Made by a program: the position numbers and the translations under genes
In this document: piece after piece, positions 1-4,069 of the stretch
How the letters are laid out: every line of letters starts with the position of its first letter
How positions within the stretch are numbered: the stretch's first letter is position 1
Assembly: GCA_014360385.1 (NCBI GenBank)
Contig: JACIXO010000093.1
Location: forward strand, 1 to 5,895
DNA: 5,895 bases
From: Actinomycetota bacterium
GTDB lineage: Bacteria; Actinomycetota; Humimicrobiia; Humimicrobiales; Humimicrobiaceae
Direction: 5' to 3'
Notes under the pieces: generated by a model
Databases searched by the model: none
What the model was told of the DNA's origin: nothing
Seen by the model: only the letters and a program-made list of their open reading frames with translations

Positions 1-2
1 AA

Positions 3-110
3 AAACGAAAAGTAGACTGGCTAGTTTGGAATTTGAAAAAATTGATGAGAAAATCTGACTGGAAAAAATTGACTGAAAAATTAATTAAAAAATTAATGAG
101 AAAGATTTAG
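3..110 (+). CDS. Possible C-terminal fragment of an upstream gene
   Basis: One frame is open from the left edge of the window to a TAG at 108-110, giving 35 residues. They are lysine-rich and contain two similar stretches, LKKLMRK and IKKLMRK, that could form a basic amphipathic helix. The stop lies 16 bases before the TTG start of the next gene, as expected for an operon neighbour. A second frame is open for 18 codons up to a TGA at 56-58 and is an alternative end. The DNA here is a low-complexity A-rich repeat, so either open frame could be chance. No family is recognisable; the sequence left of the window would decide. Confidence 0.3.
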   Translation, partial: KRKVDWLVWNLKKLMRKSDWKKLTEKLIKKLMRKI

Positions 111-118
111 AAGAAAGG
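111..118 (+). promoter_or_regulatory. Ribosome binding site fixing a TTG start
   Basis: AAGAAAGG lies 8 bases before the TTG at 127. It supports TTG 127 over the ATG ten codons in (154). Starting at 127 also gives a better charged n-region (K2, K3, K7, K8) before the hydrophobic signal segment. The ATG at 122 is not a competitor, because its frame stops at the third codon. Confidence 0.6.
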
Positions 119-126
119 TTTATGTT

Positions 127-1410
127 TTGAAAAAGATAATAAATAAAAAATTGATGGTTAGATTCCTTTTAGTCTTCTTAGTAGTTTGTGTAGCTTTTAT
201 TTCTTTTGGAATTATTGTTTCCTGCAATACCTTATGGGGGGAAAGCTGGCTTAAGGTGGAAAGCTCTGAAAATGAGAAGATCTGGATTGATACTTCCCAC
301 TGGGAGACCACAAAGGTATGGGTTAAGGACGGCTATTATAAGGAAGAATTAAAAAAGGAATGGGTGGATACTTCCTATGTAGTTAATGACGGGTACTGGA
401 AGACTGAAGAATATTATGTCTGGGTGCCTTCCGTGAGCTATGTTCCTTATACAGTGTATACGTATGTTGATACGTCTCATTACGAGAAAAGGTACAGGGA
501 CGTTGAAAAATGGATAAGTTGTAGTCTTACCATCTATGTTGGCTGTTCGAGTTATGGTTGGAGTATATATTCGTTTGCAGCAAAGCCCATGGGAGATGTA
601 ATAATTACGTATAAAGGAGAAAAATACCGAGCTCACAAAGACGTAATTGACTATAAGCCATACCGGGGAGGACAAGTCTATGCTATCCGATACCGATGCT
701 ATCAGAAGAAGGTAACAGTAACGGAATACTATTATGTGTGGGTAAGTTCAGGATACTGGCGGTCCTATACCACATACAGGAAAGTTGATAACTCTCACTG
801 GGAAAAGAGAATTAGAACAGTATGGGTGGATACATCGTACAAAGTAAGCCAGGGGTATTGGAGAGAATATAAGGTAAAGACCTGGGTAGATACGAGTCAC
901 TATGAATACAAAATGGTATGGGTTGAGGATGGCTACTATGCGACTCCACTTCACGGGGAGATTACTGTAGAAAAGGAACCTGAGTATGTGTTTACCAGAT
1001 GGCATAAGGATAGTAACGGAAATGAGGCAGAGATGAAATTAAGGGTAATCTGGAAGCTGGACAACAGCAGATTGGCAGAAGGAGAAGAAGAAAAGAGAAT
1101 TACTTATGCTTATATCTACCAGGATGTGTGCAGAAATGCAAATAAAGGAGTGCAAAGATTAACGATTTTTAGAGGAGAAATTCCTTCCCTTGTAGCAGGG
1201 AGTATAAGTAGAGCTTCGAAATTTGACTATAGTGGAAATGAAGAAAGCACTCTTCATATCTATCTTTATGGAGAAAATGGGGAAGTTGTTCATGTATACT
1301 TTAAAAATCCTATAAACGGCTACAGATCAATTAATCTTAGAGAAGGTGGGACTTCAAGTGACGCAAATAGATGGCTTGGCGGGAATAGCTATGGAAAAGT
1401 TACATTTTAA
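127..1410 (+). CDS. Putative secreted lipoprotein with aromatic W-V-D-T-S-H-W/Y-E repeats
   Basis: This 427-residue protein of unknown function starts at a TTG with a good ribosome binding site. Residues 1-12 are basic and residues 13-32 are hydrophobic. I30-V31-S32-C33 fits the lipobox pattern, so the mature protein is probably lipidated at C33 and surface-anchored; an uncleaved N-terminal anchor is the alternative. Residues 53-274 are extremely rich in Trp and Tyr (about 50 of 222). They carry six copies of a W/Y/K-V/I-D-T/N-S-H/Y motif (from 53, 79, 113, 219, 233 and 253), alternating with V-W-V and D/S/Q-G-Y-W/Y motifs (68, 88, 208, 242, 268). The copies form two blocks, about 53-126 and 201-274, separated by a non-repeat segment with C132, C140 and C191. 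Residues 278-427 form a separate mixed domain with C335. The pattern suggests repeated beta-hairpins. I recall similar repeats in uncharacterised bacterial exported proteins but know no function. The end overlaps the next gene, a Tad-pilus-like protein, so a surface or pilus-associated role is inferred. Confidence 0.75.
   Translation: MKKIINKKLMVRFLLVFLVVCVAFISFGIIVSCNTLWGESWLKVESSENEKIWIDTSHWETTKVWVKDGYYKEELKKEWVDTSYVVNDGYWKTEEYYVWVPSVSYVPYTVYTYVDTSHYEKRYRDVEKWISCSLTIYVGCSSYGWSIYSFAAKPMGDVIITYKGEKYRAHKDVIDYKPYRGGQVYAIRYRCYQKKVTVTEYYYVWVSSGYWRSYTTYRKVDNSHWEKRIRTVWVDTSYKVSQGYWREYKVKTWVDTSHYEYKMVWVEDGYYATPLHGEITVEKEPEYVFTRWHKDSNGNEAEMKLRVIWKLDNSRLAEGEEEKRITYAYIYQDVCRNANKGVQRLTIFRGEIPSLVAGSISRASKFDYSGNEESTLHIYLYGENGEVVHVYFKNPINGYRSINLREGGTSSDANRWLGGNSYGKVTF
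283..504 (+). repeat. Protein repeat block A (residues 53-126)
   Basis: This is the first run of aromatic repeats in the lipoprotein. It holds WIDTSHWE (53-60), VWV plus DGYY (64-71), WVDTSY (79-84), DGYW (88-91), YYVWV (96-100) and YVDTSHYE (113-120). Codons differ between copies, so this is an old repeat conserved at protein level rather than a recent DNA duplication. Confidence 0.75.
727..948 (+). repeat. Protein repeat block B (residues 201-274)
   Basis: This is the second run of the same motifs. It holds YYYVWV plus SGYW (201-211), KVDNSHWE (219-226), VWVDTSY (232-238), QGYW (242-245), WVDTSHYE (253-260) and VWVEDGYY (264-271). It resembles block A in composition, but the order of units differs. 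The DNA between the blocks (511-726) codes for a segment without the repeat. Confidence 0.75.
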
Positions 1411-1852
1411 GTCTAGGCCTTCTTCGCATGAGAGGGGAGCGGTACTAATTGTTGTTACCCTTCTTTTGCCAGTGTTTGTTTTGTTAATGGGCATGGTCGT
1501 AGATATAGGAAGAGCTTTAGCTTACAAGGCTGAGCTAAACAAAGCATGCATGATTGCAGCTGAAGAAGCCTCAAAATCTATAGATATTCGAGTTGCTCAG
1601 GTGCTTGGAATAAATAGGTTGTCAGAAGATTATTCCACTGTCATTAAGGAATACTTTACCAGGAATTACCAGAATAAAGATTATGCTATCATAAACTATG
1701 TGAGATACAGAGTTATAGGAGGAACGGATAACCCAAAATATATTGAGGTATATTGTGAGGCTAAGCTTGGCTCTTTCTTTCTAAAGACAATAGGTATAGA
1801 TTACATTGTTGTTCACGCAAGCGCTAACGGAAGGCTTCGCAGATTAAGGTAG
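1391..1852 (+). CDS. TadE/TadG-like membrane protein (Flp pilus assembly family)
   Basis: From ATG 1391 this is a 153-residue protein. E14-R15-G16-A17-V18 leads into a single hydrophobic segment (17-37) with P27, followed by V-V-D-I-G-R (36-41), then A-E-L-x-x-A-x-x-x-A-A-x-x-A. This is the N-terminal layout of the TadE/G-like proteins (PF13400-type) of Flp/Tad pilus systems. The remainder is a small extracytoplasmic domain ending in a basic L-R-R-L-R tail. Family members are pilin-like membrane proteins, usually in strings beside tad genes; the exact role here is not known. Start choice is open: ATG 1391 overlaps the lipoprotein gene by 20 bases and has GGCGG 8 bases upstream. GTG 1358 has a good AGAAGGTGG 8 bases upstream and would add 11 residues and a 53-base overlap. 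GTG 1346 has no spacing to a binding site. The overlap implies translational coupling with the lipoprotein. Confidence 0.7.
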   Translation: MEKLHFKSRPSSHERGAVLIVVTLLLPVFVLLMGMVVDIGRALAYKAELNKACMIAAEEASKSIDIRVAQVLGINRLSEDYSTVIKEYFTRNYQNKDYAIINYVRYRVIGGTDNPKYIEVYCEAKLGSFFLKTIGIDYIVVHASANGRLRRLR

Positions 1853-1906
1853 ATAAATGAGAAATGTTGTATAAGAATAAGGTTTCCAATTAGTGTCTAT
1901 TTAAAT

Positions 1907-1933
1907 AAAAAATATAAAAAATATAAAAAATAT
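1907..1933. repeat. Three perfect copies of AAAAAATAT
   Basis: The 9-bp unit AAAAAATAT occurs three times end to end (1907, 1916, 1925) within an almost pure A/T tract from about 1901 to 1951. A6 runs spaced close to one helical turn would be expected to bend the DNA. The same unit occurs once more at 5089-5097, just before tsaD. Confidence 0.8.
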
Positions 1934-1976
1934 ATCCAAAAATATATATTCAAAACTAGAATATTAGAAGGTAGAT

Positions 1977-2047
1977 AAGCTCAACTAACAAGAGATTTTC
2001 TTGTGGAGAAACTAAATCCCGGGTAGAGCTTCGTGTATGATCATGAA
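1977..2047 (+). other. Cluster of potential RNA hairpins, unidentified
   Basis: Three pairings can be read. AAGCTC 1977-1982 pairs with GAGCTT 2026-2031. ACAAGA 1988-1993 pairs with TCTTGT 1999-2004, inside the first. TTCGTG 2030-2035 pairs with CATGAA 2042-2047 through one G-U pair; it shares bases 2030-2031 with the first stem, so the two compete at those bases. The segment is richer in G and C (it includes CCCGGG at 2018-2023) than its A/T-rich surroundings. It does not match a riboswitch or tRNA I can name. It could be a 3' UTR structure of the left operon, a small RNA, or chance. Confidence 0.25.
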
Positions 2048-2106
2048 TTTAAAAAGAATTTCTTGATTTCTCGTCTCTAACTTCCTGTAAAAATATTTAG
2101 GATAAA

Positions 2107-2115
2107 TGCTATAAT
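2107..2115 (+). promoter_or_regulatory. Extended -10 promoter upstream of udg
   Basis: TGC followed by a perfect TATAAT (2110-2115) makes a consensus extended -10 element. No good -35 hexamer sits 16-18 bases upstream (the sequence there is GTAAAA/TGTAAA), which is tolerated by extended -10 promoters. The predicted start is near 2122, giving a leader of about 300 bases before udg. That leader would contain the 2220-2252 palindrome and the 15-bp repeats. Confidence 0.5.
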
Positions 2116-2171
2116 AGGAAATACATTTGTCTATTTACTCTGATTTAATACCACACATTATATACTATCTA

Positions 2172-2190
2172 TTTAATTGGTTTTAATTGG
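2172..2190. repeat. Direct repeat TTTAATTGG x2, 10-bp period
   Basis: TTTAATTGG occurs at 2172-2180 and again at 2182-2190, one helical turn apart. Such spacing could suit a protein binding the same DNA face twice, but simple duplication is equally likely. Confidence 0.5.
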
Positions 2191-2219
2191 TCAAGATTAG
2201 TAAAACTGATGATTAACAT

Positions 2220-2252
2220 AATTAACTATAGTGACAAATGTCACTGTTAATT
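2220..2252. promoter_or_regulatory. Long palindrome with CRP/FNR-like GTGA-N6-TCAC core
   Basis: The inner arms AGTGACA (2230-2236) and TGTCACT (2239-2245) are perfect inverted repeats around AA. The outer arms AATTAAC (2220-2226) and GTTAATT (2246-2252) are also perfect, with TAT unpaired on the left side only. The core GTGA-N6-TCAC matches the half-site spacing of CRP/FNR-family operators. A weak -10-like TAAGAT at 2266-2271 would put a start near 2278, with the palindrome centre about 40-41 bases upstream, the class II activator position. As RNA it could instead form a hairpin with an AAAT tetraloop; no T-run follows, so it is not a classical terminator. Confidence 0.5.
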
Positions 2253-2280
2253 TAAACTAATTTAGTAAGATGACAGATGA

Positions 2281-2298
2281 TATTAGTGCGTATTAGTG
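2281..2298. repeat. Direct repeat TATTAGTG x2, 10-bp period
   Basis: TATTAGTG occurs at 2281-2288 and 2291-2298. This is the second 10-bp-period duplication in the udg upstream region. No function can be assigned. Confidence 0.5.
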
Positions 2299-2376
2299 TG
2301 GTAGAATCGGTTATTCAGTAAAGTCTAATGAAATATTAAAGCTTATGCTAAGAATATTTTATCAGGGTAATATGGG

Positions 2377-2429
2377 GACATATATGCAAAAGACATATAT
2401 GGAAAAGACATATATGCAAAAGACATATG
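2377..2429 (+). repeat. 15-bp tandem repeat, 3.5 copies, ending in the udg start codon
   Basis: The unit GACATATATGCAAAA is present at 2377-2391, 2392-2406 (one change, C to G) and 2407-2421, followed by a partial copy at 2422-2429. Each full copy contains an ATG (2384, 2399, 2414). The partial copy reads GACATATG, two bases shorter (one TA fewer), and its ATG at 2427 is the udg start. The 15-bp period keeps the three upstream ATGs in one frame. The missing TA puts the udg ATG in the next frame. Confidence 0.9.
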
Positions 2430-2440
2430 GCCGGAAGTGA
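2384..2440 (+). CDS. Possible 18-residue upstream reading frame overlapping udg
   Basis: The 15-bp repeat encodes MQKTYMEKTYMQKTYGRK, ending at TGA 2438-2440, so it overlaps the first 14 bases of udg in another frame. GGGGA at 2374-2378, 5 bases before ATG 2384, is a better ribosome binding site than anything before the udg ATG. An even earlier in-frame ATG at 2372 would add MGTY. If translated, it could act as a leader that delivers ribosomes to udg by termination and re-initiation. It could equally be a by-product of the tandem repeat. No family is known for it. Confidence 0.3.
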   Translation: MQKTYMEKTYMQKTYGRK

Positions 2441-3215
2441 GAAAAGAGAAAGACTTAAAGAGTTCTATTTAGAAATAAGGAACTGCACGAAATGTGAACT
2501 TTCAAAGACGAGAACAAATTTTGTATTTGGTAGCGGTAGTGCAGATGCAACTATTATGTTTGTGGGAGAAGCCCCAGGTAGGAATGAAGATCTGCAGGGC
2601 AAGCCTTTTGTGGGTCAGGCAGGAAGGCTGCTTGATGAACTTCTTTTGTATATAGGGCTTACGAGAGACAAAGTTTTTATTGCAAATGTTTTAAAATGTA
2701 GACCTCCCGGAAACAGAGATCCGAGACTGGAAGAAATAAACTCCTGTAAATGTTATCTTTTCAAGCAAATAGAAATAATAGATCCGAAAATAATCTGCAC
2801 ACTCGGCAAGCACTCAACCCAGCTGATTCTTAACACCCAGGCAGGCATAACGAGCCTTAGAGGTAGGGTTTTTAAGATTGGAAAGAGACTCATTCTTCCG
2901 ATAAACCATCCTGCTGCAGCTCTTTACACTCCTTCCAAGATGAGCGTTCTTAGAGAGGATTTTCTAAGGATCGAAAGGTTCATAAGACATGAAGAAGAAT
3001 ACAGAGGTTATATGGAAGAGATAGAGGAGTTACACGAACAAAAGCCTCCAGGACCAGGTGGGATGTCGATGAAAGACTATGAAGGAGTAGTTCTCGAACT
3101 TGGCTTTGAGTCGGGCTTTGGCTCAGACACTGATGCTGGTGAATATGAGCCCGGTGAAGCGCCGGGAATAGCTGATTCAGGGAAAGATAAGGGTGAACAG
3201 TTGGAGCTTTTCTAA
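2427..3215 (+). CDS. udg: Family-4 uracil-DNA glycosylase (4Fe-4S)
   Basis: This enzyme removes uracil from DNA (deaminated cytosine or misincorporated dUMP) to start base-excision repair. The sequence shows the family-4 pattern. C20-x2-C23, C91 (in V-L-K-C-R-P-P-G-N-R) and C107 are the four expected iron-sulfur ligands. Motif 1 is G47-E-A-P-G51 with E54-D55, then G-K-P-F-V-G-Q-A-G-R-L-L-D-E-L-L (58-73), N87, and the N160-H161-P162 motif. C109 replaces the proline often seen in C-x-P-Y-L. The core ends near residue 190. An acidic, glycine-rich tail follows and ends in Q258-L-E-L-F262, which resembles the QL[S/D]LF sliding-clamp binding peptide. ATG 2427 is the first start in this frame (stop at 2349-2351, no ATG/GTG/TTG between) and suits the family's N-terminus, but it has no clear ribosome binding site. 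The stop is 39 bases before tsaE, with which it is probably co-transcribed. Confidence 0.93.
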   Translation: MAGSEKRERLKEFYLEIRNCTKCELSKTRTNFVFGSGSADATIMFVGEAPGRNEDLQGKPFVGQAGRLLDELLLYIGLTRDKVFIANVLKCRPPGNRDPRLEEINSCKCYLFKQIEIIDPKIICTLGKHSTQLILNTQAGITSLRGRVFKIGKRLILPINHPAAALYTPSKMSVLREDFLRIERFIRHEEEYRGYMEEIEELHEQKPPGPGGMSMKDYEGVVLELGFESGFGSDTDAGEYEPGEAPGIADSGKDKGEQLELF

Positions 3216-3245
3216 AGTAATTTTCTAAAGTAGTTCTCTAAGGGA
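3208..3245 (+). repeat. 13-bp tandem repeat spanning the udg stop codon
   Basis: TTTTCTAAAGTA occurs at 3208-3219 and 3221-3232. A degenerate third copy at 3234-3245 (TTCTCTAAGGGA, 9 of 12 identical) keeps the 13-bp period. The first copy contains the udg stop TAA (3213-3215). The third contains AAGGGA (3240-3245), the likely ribosome binding site of tsaE, 9 bases before its ATG. Confidence 0.85.
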
Positions 3246-3254
3246 TAGTTGTAA

Positions 3255-3818
3255 ATGGAATTTAATGTTACTTCCAATTCTTCTAAGTTTACGTCTGATC
3301 TTGGGAAAAGTTTTTCGAAATTTGTTGACTTTGGAGATGTAATTCTTTTCTCTGGAGAACTTGGAGCAGGAAAGACTACATTTATCTCGGGGTTGGCAAT
3401 GGGACTCGGGGTTCGGGAGGATTTATCAAGCCCAAGCTTTACCATTCTCAATATCTATCCACTGAAAGATGAAAAAAAATTTGTCCACGCTGATTTTTAT
3501 AGATTGGGAGATATAAGAGAGATGATAGATGTTGGTATAGAGGATTACCTTTACGGAAGTGACTGTGTAGTTTGTATAGAGTGGGGAAACAAGATAAAAG
3601 ATTATCTTGAAAATAGATATCTAGAGGTGGAGATAGACTATCTTGTAAATGCTATTGAGGGAGACAGGGTAGGGTACAAGGTAGGGTCTGGGAATGGGAA
3701 CAGCTCTACAAAAAGTCTTAAAGATAGCTTTAACATTAGAATTATTACTTTTAGAAGTGGAAATGACTACTGGAGAAAGAAACTAAAAAAGTTCAAACAC
3801 GATACACTTAACGCATAA
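3255..3818 (+). CDS. tsaE: tRNA t6A37 threonylcarbamoyltransferase complex ATPase TsaE
   Basis: TsaE is the ATPase that works with TsaB-TsaD to transfer the threonylcarbamoyl group to A37 of tRNAs reading ANN codons. A P-loop is clear at G34-E-L-G-A-G-K40-T41. It is followed by S59-P-S-F-T63 (switch region), H78-A-D-F-Y-R-L84 and E109-W110, all typical of the family. The length is 187 residues against about 150 in common members. The extra length lies mainly between the E-V-E-I strand (124-127) and the F-N-I-R-I strand (159-163). It is a G/S/N-rich loop containing R-V-G-Y-K-V-G-S, with a partly duplicated 12-bp DNA unit at 3668-3691. ATG 3255 has AAGGGA 9 bases upstream. tsaB follows after 251 bases. 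Confidence 0.93.
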   Translation: MEFNVTSNSSKFTSDLGKSFSKFVDFGDVILFSGELGAGKTTFISGLAMGLGVREDLSSPSFTILNIYPLKDEKKFVHADFYRLGDIREMIDVGIEDYLYGSDCVVCIEWGNKIKDYLENRYLEVEIDYLVNAIEGDRVGYKVGSGNGNSSTKSLKDSFNIRIITFRSGNDYWRKKLKKFKHDTLNA

Positions 3819-4069
3819 AAGTACAGCAAAAATAGTAGAAATAATAAAAACATGAGTAAAAATAAGTAAGTAGTGGTAGTGGCAAAGGTTCAGAAATCAA
3901 ATCAATATGGAAAGCTAATAAACTACTAAGTGTCTGTACAGCCTCTATATGTAAGATTATAACCTAAGTTCTTAAGATAGGTTCTGGATGGGAAGTTAGC
4001 CTTGGTAAAAGGTGAGTAAGGGTAAGTGATAGTAAATAGAAATTAGAAATAGGGGATTGTATTCGTACA
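3819..4069. other. 251-base gap between tsaE and tsaB
   Basis: No gene is seen. The gap is purine-rich on the + strand. It holds an imperfect hairpin with arms AACCTA (3961-3966) and TAGGTT (3978-3983) around an 11-base loop containing CTTAAG. No T-run follows the hairpin. No promoter with both a good -35 and -10 was found. AGGGGA (4051-4056) is the only ribosome-binding-like sequence, 13 bases before the tsaB ATG, which is a long spacing. Confidence 0.5.

Larger units (their letters stand above)
1853..2426. other. 574-base gene-free stretch before udg
   Basis: No convincing gene of useful length is seen on either strand apart from the small reading frame at its right end. The content in order is: an A-tract repeat (1907-1933), a group of potential RNA hairpins (1977-2047), an extended -10 promoter (2107-2115), a 9-base direct repeat (2172-2190), a long palindrome (2220-2252), the short palindrome ACTAA-T-TTAGT (2256-2266), another 8-base direct repeat (2281-2298) and the 15-bp tandem repeat at 2377. 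No classical hairpin-plus-T-tract terminator was found for the left operon. The region is far more AT-rich than the flanking genes and reads as regulatory or decayed DNA. Confidence 0.6.

Noticed and set aside
349..1005. Two minus-strand open frames (349-675 and 748-1005) opposite the lipoprotein gene
   Set aside because: They lie wholly opposite a gene with a signal peptide and conserved repeats, have no recognisable motifs or starts with binding sites, and arise from the repetitive codons of the + strand.
1977..2031. tRNA D-arm resemblance (AGCTCAACT ... GGTAGAGC)
   Set aside because: The two halves are separated by over 30 bases and there is no acceptor stem, anticodon arm or T-arm at the right places.
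2206..2250. CTGATGA at 2206-2212, a hammerhead ribozyme core-like heptamer
   Set aside because: No GAAA core segment or matching stems follow at the needed spacing.
2271..2307. TGACAG (2271) with TAGAAT (2302) as a promoter
   Set aside because: The spacing of 25 bases is too long for a -35/-10 pair.
3212..3451. Minus-strand open frame across the start of tsaE
   Set aside because: It is the complement of the TsaE P-loop region; the + strand frame carries a complete family signature.
3961..3983. AACCTA/TAGGTT hairpin as a tsaE terminator
   Set aside because: The stem is only 6 bp with an 11-base loop, it sits 140 bases after the stop, and no T-run follows.
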